Shown piece after piece: positions 8,787 through 17,221 of a DNA stretch of 48,548 bases. Numbering within the stretch: position 1 is the first letter of the stretch; every line of letters starts with the position of its first letter. Location of the stretch: contig DASSXJ010000248.1 of assembly GCA_035703895.1 (NCBI GenBank), positions 1-48,548 on the forward strand, written 5' to 3'. This DNA is from a bacterium (GTDB lineage Bacteria; Sysuimicrobiota; Sysuimicrobiia; Sysuimicrobiales; Segetimicrobiaceae). A program made the position numbers and the translations under genes. Below the pieces are notes generated by a model. The model was not told the origin of the DNA and made no database searches. It saw only the letters and a program-made list of their open reading frames with translations.

Positions 8787-9491
8787 TCACGTCGATCGGG
8801 CCGAGGGGCGGGCGTCCCCGATGGCGCGAACGAATCCCTCGGTGATCGCCTCCGGCATCGTGATCGCCCGTCCGACGACGACCGCCCACGCGCCCGCGCG
8901 GATCGCCCGCGCGGCTTCCTCGGGTGTGCGAATCCGGCCCTCGGCCACGACGGGGATTGAGACGCGGCGGGCGAGCGTGCTCACCAGGTCGAGGTCCGGC
9001 CCGTCCATCTTCGGGCTGTAGGGAGTGTAGCCCGACATCGTCGTCGCCACGAGATCCGCGCCCGCCTCCGCCGCGTCGACCCCCTCTTGCAGCGTCGAGA
9101 CGTCCGCCATCACGAGCACCCGGCATTCGCCCTGCAGGCGGGCGATCACCTCCTCGAGCCGATCTGGGGTCGAGGCGCGGTCCTGGGTCGCTTGGACCGC
9201 CACGATCTCCGCGCCGGCCTGGGCGACCGCCCGGCCGGCTTCGAACGTCGGCGTGATGTAGACCGGCGACGGTCCGCGGATCTTGTAGATCCCGATGATC
9301 GGGATCGTGACGCTCCTCCGGACGGCGGCGATATCGCCCGGGCTGTCGACCCGCACCGCGCCCGCCCCCCCGCGCTCCGCGCACTGCGCGAGCGCGGCGA
9401 TCATCTTAGGGTCCCGGAGCGGGCTGCCCTCGAGGGCCTGGCATGACACGATCAGCCGGCCGCGCAGGCGGGCCACTACGGTGTGTGTCAC
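8787..9491 (-). CDS. nanE: N-acetylmannosamine-6-phosphate 2-epimerase
   Basis: NanE interconverts ManNAc-6-phosphate and GlcNAc-6-phosphate in the cytoplasm. The 234-residue TIM-barrel protein shows the family signatures LIVSCQALEGSPL near the N-terminus, IGIYK with the catalytic lysine K70, MADVSTLQEG, TTMSGYTPYS and VVAEGRI with the catalytic glutamate. The length is normal. The GTG start at 9491 overlaps the stop of the upstream sugar kinase gene by four bases (GTGA), so kinase and epimerase are translationally coupled. That pairing suggests the kinase may supply ManNAc-6-P. No sialate lyase (nanA) is in the window. Confidence 0.93.
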   Translation of the reverse strand: MTHTVVARLRGRLIVSCQALEGSPLRDPKMIAALAQCAERGGAGAVRVDSPGDIAAVRRSVTIPIIGIYKIRGPSPVYITPTFEAGRAVAQAGAEIVAVQATQDRASTPDRLEEVIARLQGECRVLVMADVSTLQEGVDAAEAGADLVATTMSGYTPYSPKMDGPDLDLVSTLARRVSIPVVAEGRIRTPEEAARAIRAGAWAVVVGRAITMPEAITEGFVRAIGDARPSARST

Positions 9492-10477
9492 GTTCCGCTG
9501 CGCAGTTCCCAGGTCGCGGCGAGGAGCGCCAGCCGCTCGGGCGTATGGAGAACGCCGGCCGCCGCCAGCGCGAGCAGCAACGCGCCGACGACCGGGACGA
9601 ACCGCGGGGGAACGAGGACGGCGCCGGGAACGCGGGCGGTGAGGGCCGATTTCAGCGGATCGAGGATGACCCGTCCCGCTCTGAAGACGCCGCCGACCGG
9701 GGCGAGCGGCACGGTGCTATCGGGCCAAGTGAGCTGCCTCATCACGGCGGCGGCGACACCCGCGAGCCCCCGCGCGGCGTCCTCCACGAGCGCGACCGCC
9801 ACCGCATCCCCGGCGGCGGCCGCATCGGTGACCGCCGGGGCGAGCGCGGCGATGGCCGGACGTGACACGAGACCCTGGTAATAGAGAAGCGGGATCTCTC
9901 CGAGGCTCTTCCCGAAACGGGTGGGGATCTGGGTCTCGAGCACGGTGGGGCGATCCGTGCCGTCGCGGGCGCGCAGCGCCGCGCGGACGCCGGCCAAGCC
10001 GAGCGCGAACCCGCTTCCTTCGTCGCCGAAGAGGTATCCCCATCCGCCGACCCGCGCTTCCCGGCCCGAAGGATCGCGGCCATAGGCCACAGAGCCGGTC
10101 CCCGCGATGACGATCACCCCCGGCCGGCACGCGAGCGCGCCGGCGAGTGCCGCCGACGCGTCGTTGTCGATCTGCATGATCCTGGTGGTGAGCAGACCCG
10201 AGACCGCGCGCTCGAACAGGCGCGCCTGTTCGGTGTTGCGGTTGATCCCCGTCATTCCGAAGTAGGCCGAGTCGAACTCCACGCGGTGGAGTCCCGCAGA
10301 GGCCTCCGCAGCGCCCAGCGCCGTTTCCACCGCGGTCCGGGCGCGCTCCTCACCTCCCGGTGCCAAGATGTGATTGCTGGGGCCCCCATCACCGGCGCCG
10401 AGGATGCGACCGTCGGCGTCACAGATCGCGCAGGCCGTGCTTGTCGCGCCCCCATCGACACCGAGGAAATACGCCAT
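9488..10477 (-). CDS. BadF/BcrA-family amino-sugar kinase (GlcNAc/MurNAc/ManNAc kinase-like)
   Basis: This 329-residue ASKHA-fold kinase of the BadF/BadG/BcrA/BcrD ATPase family most likely phosphorylates a free N-acetyl amino sugar. Visible motifs are the phosphate-1 loop FLGVDGGATST (residues 4-14), GDGGPSNH, the DNDASAALAGA catalytic-Asp region, the phosphate-2 loop IAGTGSVAYG, and GWGYLFGDEGSG. In clostridia a kinase of this family (MurK) phosphorylates both MurNAc and GlcNAc, which fits the surrounding MurQ, AnmK and NagA. Four-base coupling to nanE makes ManNAc an alternative substrate. The ATG at 10477 has no clear Shine-Dalgarno sequence. The upstream glycosyltransferase gene ends 54 bases away. 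Confidence 0.85.
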   Translation of the reverse strand: MAYFLGVDGGATSTACAICDADGRILGAGDGGPSNHILAPGGEERARTAVETALGAAEASAGLHRVEFDSAYFGMTGINRNTEQARLFERAVSGLLTTRIMQIDNDASAALAGALACRPGVIVIAGTGSVAYGRDPSGREARVGGWGYLFGDEGSGFALGLAGVRAALRARDGTDRPTVLETQIPTRFGKSLGEIPLLYYQGLVSRPAIAALAPAVTDAAAAGDAVAVALVEDAARGLAGVAAAVMRQLTWPDSTVPLAPVGGVFRAGRVILDPLKSALTARVPGAVLVPPRFVPVVGALLLALAAAGVLHTPERLALLAATWELRSGT

Positions 10478-10531
10478 TGGCGGAAGGGGGGTTCGCGGAT
10501 GGCCGCAGCCGGTCCTCCCAGTATCGTCCGG

Positions 10532-12148
10532 TCATACACATCGATGCGCCGGCGCGGCCGGCTTCACCAGCACACGGACGTCGGTGCGCTCCGCGAACGG
10601 CGCAAGCGTTCGGGGCAGCGTCTTCCCCATCGCGGCCGCGTTAGCCGAGTTGAGCACCACGAAGACGCGGCCGGGCGCGCACACGAAGGCCCGGAGGTCC
10701 TGCGGCCTCGCCGCCCGCTCGACGCGGTGCCCGGTGTAGAAGATCAACGATTGGGGCACGTCCGAGCCGAAGGCGATGATGCGATCATCCGGACGGAGGG
10801 CGCGCTTTATGGCCAGCGCCAAGGGTTTCATAGGCTTGCGCGCCTCCACGGCGGGGACCGCCCACGTTAGCACGCCGATCCAGATGACCGCCATGGTTGC
10901 GGCGAGCGCCACGAAGGTTCCGAACGCGCGCCCCCTCGCCGCCAGCGCCAGGGCCGTCCCGATGCCCACCGCGATCGCAGCGGCCGGCAGGCGCAGCGCA
11001 TCGGCGTGCGCGCGATACGCCTCGGGGTACCTGCTGCGGAGATACCAAGCGACCGCCGTGAACAGCATCCCCATGAGGACCACGAGCAGACCGAGCGGGA
11101 CCCCGATCGTTCGATCGATCCGCCTTCGCTCAATCGCGTGGACCCACAACGTCGCGACGCCGATCGCCGCGAACGGATAGACGGGCAGGATGTAGTTCGG
11201 CAGTCTCGTGGCGGCCGCGGTGTAGAAGAGGAACGTCCCCCCACACGCCAGCAGGACCAACAGGCTCCCGTCGTCCGCGCGGGCTCGGCGAAGGTGCCAG
11301 GCCGCGGCCGCGGGCCAGAACACGCTCCACGGGAATCCGCCGAAGCCGAGGGTGGGTACGTACAGCCACCACGGATTGGCCTGATTCTCCACGATCCCGA
11401 AGAACCGGCCAAACGTGTAGTAACCGAGCGCGGAGGCGGCAAACGGCCGGCCGTGCAGGATGGTTTCCACGGCGTACCAGGACAGCCCCACCATCGTGTA
11501 GAGGGCGAGTCCGGCGGTCCACGGCACCTCGCGCCACCGAGCCCAGGCCCCGCGCAGGGTGACGAACGCGGCGATGATGAGCCCCGGAAGGACGATGCCG
11601 ACGAGCCCCTTGGTCAGCGTGGCCAGGCCGGCGAAGAGGAAGAAGCGGATGTAGTCGCCGGTAGATCCGCGGCGGTAGCCTTGGTAGAACGCGTAGACGG
11701 CGAGCAGCATCCACGCGACGAGCACGGTGTCGAACACCGCCAGGCGAGACTGAATAAGGTACTGGAGCGTGACGGCGAGGATGGCCGCGGCGACGAGCCC
11801 CGTCCGTTCCCCGAAGAATGCGCGCCCGAGCAGGAACGTGGCATACACCGCGATGAGGCTCGCGAGCGCCGACCAGAGCCGCACGCTGAACTCGGTGAAC
11901 CCCAGGACGCGGCCGGTGGCGGCGACGAGCCACATGTAGAGCGGGGGGTGAACGTACCAGGGTTCGCCGTTCGAGTGCAGGGTGATGGGATCGCCCGTCT
12001 GGACAATTTCAGCGGCGATCTCCGCGTACCGCGTTTCGTCCTGGTCCCACAGCGACCCGGCCCCCAGCCGGTAGAGGTTGAGGAACGCGGCGAGGGCGAG
12101 GACCGCGAGCAGCCCCCAGCGTCCCGCGCTCCCGCCGGCCCGGCTCAA
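10532..12148 (-). CDS. GT39/ArnT-like membrane glycosyltransferase (paralogue A)
   Basis: This 538-residue polytopic protein resembles ArnT/PMT-type (GT39/GT83, GT-C) transferases that move a sugar from a polyprenyl-phosphate donor onto an envelope acceptor. The first periplasmic loop has the key acidic motif WDQDETRYAEIA, followed by WYVHPPLYMW; about eleven hydrophobic segments and a small C-terminal soluble domain (IAFGSDVPQSLIFYTGHRV) follow. I chose TTG at 12148 because it overlaps the upstream stop by four bases (TTGA) and gives almost the same length and N-terminus as its paralogue at 45516-47138; the frame stays open upstream but there runs through the hydrolase gene. It lies inside the muropeptide salvage run. 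Confidence 0.82.
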   Translation of the reverse strand: MSRAGGSAGRWGLLAVLALAAFLNLYRLGAGSLWDQDETRYAEIAAEIVQTGDPITLHSNGEPWYVHPPLYMWLVAATGRVLGFTEFSVRLWSALASLIAVYATFLLGRAFFGERTGLVAAAILAVTLQYLIQSRLAVFDTVLVAWMLLAVYAFYQGYRRGSTGDYIRFFLFAGLATLTKGLVGIVLPGLIIAAFVTLRGAWARWREVPWTAGLALYTMVGLSWYAVETILHGRPFAASALGYYTFGRFFGIVENQANPWWLYVPTLGFGGFPWSVFWPAAAAWHLRRARADDGSLLVLLACGGTFLFYTAAATRLPNYILPVYPFAAIGVATLWVHAIERRRIDRTIGVPLGLLVVLMGMLFTAVAWYLRSRYPEAYRAHADALRLPAAAIAVGIGTALALAARGRAFGTFVALAATMAVIWIGVLTWAVPAVEARKPMKPLALAIKRALRPDDRIIAFGSDVPQSLIFYTGHRVERAARPQDLRAFVCAPGRVFVVLNSANAAAMGKTLPRTLAPFAERTDVRVLVKPAAPAHRCV

Positions 12149-13239
12149 AGCAGAGCGCGCGCGATCGCGCCCGCGAGTTGCGGGCGGAGCGTCAGGATCT
12201 CGGTCCGGTCTCGTCCGAGGTGGATGGCATTCGTGAGCAGGACGATCGCGAGGTCGTGCTCCGGATCGATCGCGGCGGACGTGCCCGTGAACCCAGTGTG
12301 TCCAAAGGCGCTTGGCGAGAGCGACTCCCCCCACCATCCTTGGGGCCCGGTCAACGCCCATCCCAGCCCCCGCGTGTAGTCCGGGGGCTGGCCGCGGGCG
12401 GCCGTCCGGACGAGATCCGCCGGCAGCACGTCGCCGCGATCCGTCCGCCCGCGGCGGAGCCACGTGCCTGCGTACACGATCAGATCGTCGGCCGTGCCGA
12501 ACAGGCCGGCATGCCCGGAGACGTCCCCCATCGCATGCGCGTTGCTGTCGTGCGCCTCGCCCCAGATGAGGTATCGCCGCCACGTGTGTCTGTGACCGGC
12601 CTCACCGGCCATCGCCTGCTCGGTTCCGGTGCCGTCCTCGGTCGGCGCGATGCGGTCGCGCAGACGGGGGTCGGGGCGATAGGTGGTGTCGTGCATCGCG
12701 AGGGGATCGAAGATTCTGGTCTTGGCGAGCACGTCGAGTGGCGCTCCGAGCGTGCGCCGCGCCACCTCGCCGAGCAGGATGAACCCCACATCGCTGTAGA
12801 CCACCTGCGTGCCCGGCGCCGCCGTGGCCGGCGTGGAGGCCGCGCGCGCGACGACCGCCTCGTATCCTGAGACCTCGAGATAGAAGGGAATCCACGCCGG
12901 CAGCCCGCCGGTGTGGGAGAGCAGGTGCCTGAGGGTGATGCCCGGGGCTCGGAGCTCCGGGAGATGGGTGGTCACCGGATCGTCGAGCCGAAGGCGCCCC
13001 TCGGCCGCGGCCATGAGAACGAGCGGCGTCGTCGCGACGACCTTGGTGAGGGAGGCGAGGTCGTAGATGGTCTCGGGGGTGGCCGGCTGCCGGTCCGGGA
13101 CGAGAGAGCGAAAGCCGACCGCCCACCGGATGACGATCTCGCCACCGCGGCACACTTCGAGAACGGCACCCGGATAGGCGCGGCCGACTCCGGACTCGAG
13201 CAGATCGCGTACCGGGGCGAGCGCGCGGGCGCCGTTCAC
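12145..13239 (-). CDS. Serine hydrolase of the beta-lactamase fold, AmiE-like candidate
   Basis: This 364-residue serine hydrolase has the penicillin-binding/class C fold: S63-L-T-K66 (nucleophile and general base), Y148-S-D150, and HTGFTG replacing the KTG motif. No signal peptide is present, so it should be cytoplasmic. In Bacillus subtilis the muropeptide rescue operon carries AmiE, a member of this fold that cuts MurNAc from L-Ala. With MurQ and AnmK immediately upstream and a peptide importer in the same run, an AmiE-like N-acetylmuramoyl-L-alanine amidase is the best guess; a D,D-peptidase or esterase remains possible. The GTG at 13239 overlaps the anmK stop by four bases; the longer frame from 13275 would overlap anmK by 40 bases. 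Confidence 0.82.
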   Translation of the reverse strand: MNGARALAPVRDLLESGVGRAYPGAVLEVCRGGEIVIRWAVGFRSLVPDRQPATPETIYDLASLTKVVATTPLVLMAAAEGRLRLDDPVTTHLPELRAPGITLRHLLSHTGGLPAWIPFYLEVSGYEAVVARAASTPATAAPGTQVVYSDVGFILLGEVARRTLGAPLDVLAKTRIFDPLAMHDTTYRPDPRLRDRIAPTEDGTGTEQAMAGEAGHRHTWRRYLIWGEAHDSNAHAMGDVSGHAGLFGTADDLIVYAGTWLRRGRTDRGDVLPADLVRTAARGQPPDYTRGLGWALTGPQGWWGESLSPSAFGHTGFTGTSAAIDPEHDLAIVLLTNAIHLGRDRTEILTLRPQLAGAIARALL

Positions 13240-14450
13240 TTGGTTGACTCCCGGCTGGCCGCGCCCGGGGGCCACGTGAACTTGCCGAGGATGCGGCCGT
13301 GGCGCGCACCGGTGACCCGGGGGAGGTTCCCCGAACGGCCCATCAGGCTCGCGTGTCCAATGAGCGCAAACGCGAGGGCCTCCTTGGCGTCGGAGGGAAT
13401 GCCGAACTCGTCGATCGCCCGGACGCGAAGGGGGGTCACCGCGTCTGCGAGGCGCCGGATCAACGTGGGGTTGTGCACGCCTCCCCCGGAGGCGACGATC
13501 TCCTCGATCGCATGGCGCGGTAGCACAAACCGGGAGACGTTGGACGCGATCGCCTCCGCCGCAAATGCGGTTGCGGTGGCGATCAAGTCGTCGGCGGGAA
13601 GGGTTCCCCAGGCGGCGAGGAGGTCGTGGAGAAACGGGCGGCCGAATTGTTCGTGCCCCGCCGCCTTGGGCGGCGACGCGGTGACGAAGGGATGGCGCAT
13701 GAGCGCAGCGAGGAGGTCCTCGCGCACCCGGCCGCGCGCGGCGCGGCTGCCGTCTCGATCGTACGCCTCGCCAAAGAAGTGGCGGACGAGGCCATCGCTC
13801 ACCATGTTGGCCGGGCCGCAGTCAAAGGCGTAGACATCTTCGAACGTTGCGCCCGCCGGGAGGACGGTGAGGTTGGAGATCCCGCCGAGGTTCAGCGCGA
13901 TCCGGCCGGTCCGATTGCCGAGCAGCAGTAGGTCTGCGTAAGGGACGAAGGGCGCACCGACGCCCCCGGCCGCCATATCGGCGGGGCGGAAGTCGGCGAT
14001 GACCGGCCGGCCCGTCCGCTCCGCGATCACCGCCGCCTCCCCCAGTTGCATCGTCGCGGCGCGGCTGAACGAGTCGGCAGGATCGGGCGTGCCCACATGC
14101 GCGACGGTTTGTCCGTGCGAGGCGATGAGGTCCACCGTCTCGAGATCGCATCCGCCGGCGCGGGCCGCCGCGATCGCGGCGTCGGCGAAGAGCTCCCCCA
14201 AGAGGAAGTTGAGCGTGGCCGCGTCCTGCATCGTGGCGGGTTCGGTAAAGAGGTTGATCACGCGGCGCCGCACCTCGGGCGGGTACGGCGTCGTGGCCCA
14301 CCCGCGCAGGGCGATCCCCGGTCGCTCGCGCCCGCGGTCGGTGATCTCGACGAGGGCTCCCGTGATGCCGTCGGCGGAGGTGCCCGAGATGAGCCCGATC
14401 ACCAACGTGACGGGCTTGGCCCGGATGCGGGCGAAGGGGTCGACGCTCAT
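13236..14450 (-). CDS. anmK: Anhydro-N-acetylmuramic acid kinase
   Basis: AnmK opens the 1,6-anhydro ring of anhydro-MurNAc and phosphorylates it to MurNAc-6-phosphate, the substrate of MurQ encoded just upstream. The 404-residue protein has the ATP-binding start GLISGTSADG (residues 19-28; the family usually has Leu in place of this Ala), ASHGQTVAH, GRPVIADFRPADMAAGG, NLGGISNLT, FDCGPANM and SGGGVHNPTL. It is slightly longer than average because of short extra ends. The ATG at 14450 lies seven bases after murQ, and the stop overlaps the next gene by four bases. Function is firm; the product shows that anhydro-muropeptides are part of the diet or recycling stream. Confidence 0.94.
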   Translation of the reverse strand: MSVDPFARIRAKPVTLVIGLISGTSADGITGALVEITDRGRERPGIALRGWATTPYPPEVRRRVINLFTEPATMQDAATLNFLLGELFADAAIAAARAGGCDLETVDLIASHGQTVAHVGTPDPADSFSRAATMQLGEAAVIAERTGRPVIADFRPADMAAGGVGAPFVPYADLLLLGNRTGRIALNLGGISNLTVLPAGATFEDVYAFDCGPANMVSDGLVRHFFGEAYDRDGSRAARGRVREDLLAALMRHPFVTASPPKAAGHEQFGRPFLHDLLAAWGTLPADDLIATATAFAAEAIASNVSRFVLPRHAIEEIVASGGGVHNPTLIRRLADAVTPLRVRAIDEFGIPSDAKEALAFALIGHASLMGRSGNLPRVTGARHGRILGKFTWPPGAASRESTK

Positions 14451-14457
14451 CGCGGCA

Positions 14458-15357
14458 TCACGAGGACGCGCTCAGCGCCCGCCGGACGTTTCCTCCGGCG
14501 CGGGCCAGCCGTCCCGCCGCGTCCTCCGCGGTCGTGCGCGCGGCAATCATCACGATGGCCACCGGCACGCGGCCCCCGGCGCGGCCGAGCGCTTCGGCCG
14601 CCTCCCGCTCCGGCACCCCCGCGGCGGTCGCCACGATGCGCACGGCCCTGCGGCGCAGTTTCTCGTTCGTGGCGCGAAGATCCACCATCAGGTTCCCGTA
14701 CACTTTCCCCAACTGCACCATGGTCAAGGTGCTGAGCATGTTCAGCACGAGTTTTTGCGCGGTGCCCGCTTTGAGCCGGGTGCTCCCGGCGATCACCTCA
14801 GGGCCCACCACGGGGACGATGGCCAGATCGCACGCCGAGACGAGCGGGGAGCCGGCGACGCACGTCACCGCGATCGTGAACGCGCGCCGCGCTCGAGCGC
14901 GCCGCACCGCGGCCAGCACGAAGGGTGTCGCTCCGCTCGCCGCGATTCCCACGACCACATCGTCGGGGCCGATGCCGCGCGAGTCGACCTCCCGCTCGCC
15001 GGCGCGCTCATCGTCCTCGGCGCCCTCAACCGCCTCGGTCAGCGATCGCGGGGCCCCCGCGAGCACGGCTTGGACCTGACGGGGATCGGTCCCAAAGGTC
15101 GGCGGGCACTCCGCGGCATCGAGGACCGCGAGCCGGCCGCTCGTCCCAGCGCCGATGTACACGAGACGTCCCCCGCGGCGGAGCGCGTCCGAAATCCGGG
15201 CGACGGCATCGGCGATCTGCGGAATCACGGTGCCCACGGCGGTCGGGACCCGACGGTCCTCCTCGTTGATCAGCCGGGCCTGCTCGAGCAGCGGCCGGAG
15301 GTCGAGGTCCCGGGTGTGCGTATTGATCGCTTCCGTCGGGGGCTCGCGTTCGGGCAT
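14458..15357 (-). CDS. murQ: N-acetylmuramic acid 6-phosphate etherase
   Basis: MurQ removes the D-lactyl ether of MurNAc-6-phosphate to give GlcNAc-6-phosphate and D-lactate. The 299-residue SIS-fold protein has the family hallmarks TEAINTHTRDLD near the N-terminus, IGAGTSGRLAVLDAAECPPTFG with catalytic E83, VEGAEDDE, and GIAASGATPFV. The start has one of the best ribosome binding sites in the window (AAAGGAGGAACC before the ATG at 15357). It is ten bases behind the DppC-like permease and seven before anmK, so it lies in the middle of the import-salvage operon. Confidence 0.95.
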   Translation of the reverse strand: MPEREPPTEAINTHTRDLDLRPLLEQARLINEEDRRVPTAVGTVIPQIADAVARISDALRRGGRLVYIGAGTSGRLAVLDAAECPPTFGTDPRQVQAVLAGAPRSLTEAVEGAEDDERAGEREVDSRGIGPDDVVVGIAASGATPFVLAAVRRARARRAFTIAVTCVAGSPLVSACDLAIVPVVGPEVIAGSTRLKAGTAQKLVLNMLSTLTMVQLGKVYGNLMVDLRATNEKLRRRAVRIVATAAGVPEREAAEALGRAGGRVPVAIVMIAARTTAEDAAGRLARAGGNVRRALSASS

Positions 15358-15367
15358 GGTTCCTCCT

Positions 15368-16228
15368 TTATATTCGCAGGCGCGGGTCGAGCAGGTCGCG
15401 CAATCCGTCCCCGAGGAGGTTGAACCCCAGCACGATCATGGCGATCGTCGCTCCGGGAAAGACGGCGGTCCACGGGGCGGTGGCCATGAACCGGCGGGAG
15501 TCCGCCAGCATGTTTCCCCACGAGGGGGTGGGCGGTTGCGTTCCCAACCCGAGGAAGCTCAGCGCCGATTCGGTGAGAATCGCGAGCGAGAGGCTGAGCG
15601 AGGTCTGCACGATCAGGGGGGCCGAGATGTTCGGCAGGATGTGGCGGAGGAGAACGCGGCGCGTCCTCGCGCCGAGCGCCCCGGCCGCCTCCACGTACTC
15701 TAACGTGCGCGTGGCCAGCACGCTGGCCCGGCTGATCCGGGCGAACTGCGGGGTGTAAACGACGCCGATCGCGACGATGACGGTCCAGACCGCGGTCCCA
15801 GCGGCCGCCATGATGGCGATCGCGAGTAGCACGGCCGGGAACGCGAAAATGACGTCCATCACCCGCATCAGGGTGCCGTCGATGCGGCCGCCGTAGTGGC
15901 CGCTCACGACTCCCACGCTTCCTCCCGCCGCGAGTGCCAAGACCACCGAGGCGATCGAGACGACGAGCGACACCCGCGTCCCATACAGTAGCCGGCTCAG
16001 CAGGTCCCGGCCAAACTGATCAGTTCCGAACGGGTAGGGTCCGCCCGGGGGCGCCAGCAGCGATTGCGAGGCCATGGAAAGAGGGTCGTGCGGGGCCAGT
16101 GCCGGCGCCGTGACGGCCGCGAAGAGGTAGGCGCCGACGATCACCGCGCCGGCCACCGCCACCGGGGTGCGGACGAACCGGGACGCGAAGGTCCGCCGCG
16201 GCCGCACCGCCGCCACCGGTCGGTTCAC
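15368..16228 (-). CDS. dppC: Peptide-type ABC transporter permease, DppC-like
   Basis: This 286-residue inner-membrane permease belongs to the dipeptide/oligopeptide (DppC/OppC) family. An N-terminal hydrophobic segment (about residues 21-42) precedes APHDPL and FGTDQFGRDLLSRLLYGTR, the typical DppC entry to the core domain. Five further hydrophobic segments follow, and the EAA-type loop (EAAGALGARTRRVLLRHILPN) is clear. The GTG at 16228 overlaps the stop of the DppB-like gene by four bases; the same frame is open further upstream but only opposite dppB. Given murQ immediately downstream, the likely cargo is muropeptides or cell-wall peptides. No ATPase genes (DppD/DppF) are nearby. Confidence 0.9.
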   Translation of the reverse strand: MNRPVAAVRPRRTFASRFVRTPVAVAGAVIVGAYLFAAVTAPALAPHDPLSMASQSLLAPPGGPYPFGTDQFGRDLLSRLLYGTRVSLVVSIASVVLALAAGGSVGVVSGHYGGRIDGTLMRVMDVIFAFPAVLLAIAIMAAAGTAVWTVIVAIGVVYTPQFARISRASVLATRTLEYVEAAGALGARTRRVLLRHILPNISAPLIVQTSLSLSLAILTESALSFLGLGTQPPTPSWGNMLADSRRFMATAPWTAVFPGATIAMIVLGFNLLGDGLRDLLDPRLRI

Positions 16229-17178
16229 CCGTACCGCACCCTTGGGTCGACGTAGGCGTACAGGACATCGACGACGATGTTGCTCAGGACAAACAAGAGG
16301 GCGATGACGAGGACCACGCCCTGCACGACCGGGTAATCCCGCTGAGCGATGGCGTTGAGCGCCAGACGGCCCATGCCCGGGAGCGCAAAGACGTCTTCGA
16401 TGACGACCGTCCCGCCGAGCAGATAGCCGGCCTGGAAACCGATCACCGTGATCACCGGAATCAACGCGTTGCGCAGCGCGTGCCGGTTGATGACCCACCG
16501 CTCCCGGAGCCCTTTGGCGCGCGCCGTGCGAACGTAGTCCTGTCCGAGGACCTCGAGGAGTGAGGAACGCACGAACCGCATGATCACCGCGGCCAGCACG
16601 ACGCCGAGGGAGAACGCCGGCAGCACCATCACCGTCAGATTGGCGATGGGATTCGTGAAAAACCGGACGTAGATCCCGATCGACGCGATCGGGAGGATGC
16701 GTCCGGGCAGGAAGAGCAGCAGCATCGTGGCGAGCCAAAAGTTGGGGATGCTGAGGCCGATGAGGCCGCCCACCCGGATCGCCGCGTCGGAGGCCGTTCC
16801 CCGCCGGAGCGCGGAGAGCACGCCCACGGGGAGCGCGATCGCCAGGGAGACGAGGAGGGCGAGGACGGTGAGCTCGGCGCTCACCGGGAGCCGGGCGAGG
16901 ATGTCGGGGAGCACCGGACGGCTGGTGCGGAGCGAGACCCCCAAATCTCCCCGCACCAGCTGGCCGATCCAGTCGATGTACTGGAGCGGCAACGGCTTGT
17001 TGAGGCCAAACAGCCGCCGCAACTCTTCCATCTGCGCGGACGTCAGGGCCACCTGGGTCCCCAGAAACATCTGCAGGGCGTCTCCTGGGATCAGGTGAAT
17101 CAGCAGAAATACCACGATCGAGACGCCCCACAGGACGGGGAGCATGGTGAGCAGCCTGGTCGCGATAAATCCGGTCAC
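16225..17178 (-). CDS. dppB: Peptide-type ABC transporter permease, DppB-like
   Basis: This 317-residue partner permease has the family start (first hydrophobic segment at residues 9-30, then HLIPGDA), the LGLNKPLP-like loop GLNKPLPLQY, RGDLGVSLRT, and the cytoplasmic RTARAKGLRERWVINRHALRNALIP loop that contacts the ATPase. The C-terminus DPRVRYG is characteristic of DppB/OppB proteins. The GTG start at 17178 lies 43 bases after the binding-protein gene, without a strong Shine-Dalgarno sequence. Coupling to the DppC-like gene is by a four-base overlap. Confidence 0.9.
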   Translation of the reverse strand: MTGFIATRLLTMLPVLWGVSIVVFLLIHLIPGDALQMFLGTQVALTSAQMEELRRLFGLNKPLPLQYIDWIGQLVRGDLGVSLRTSRPVLPDILARLPVSAELTVLALLVSLAIALPVGVLSALRRGTASDAAIRVGGLIGLSIPNFWLATMLLLFLPGRILPIASIGIYVRFFTNPIANLTVMVLPAFSLGVVLAAVIMRFVRSSLLEVLGQDYVRTARAKGLRERWVINRHALRNALIPVITVIGFQAGYLLGGTVVIEDVFALPGMGRLALNAIAQRDYPVVQGVVLVIALLFVLSNIVVDVLYAYVDPRVRYG

Positions 17179-17221
17179 GCGGCCGGCCGGACCGGGGGCG
17201 ATGCCCCGGTCCGGCGGTGGA

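Noticed and set aside
11006-12379. 457-codon plus-strand frame opposite the GT39 enzyme
   Set aside because: Translation is Glu/Arg/Pro/Gly-rich with no hydrophobic core or motif; the minus-strand membrane enzyme has a paralogue.
15368-17131. Extending the DppC-like permease to 587 residues
   Set aside because: The extra N-terminal half is the out-of-frame reading of the dppB gene; the GTG at 16228 gives a normal-length DppC.
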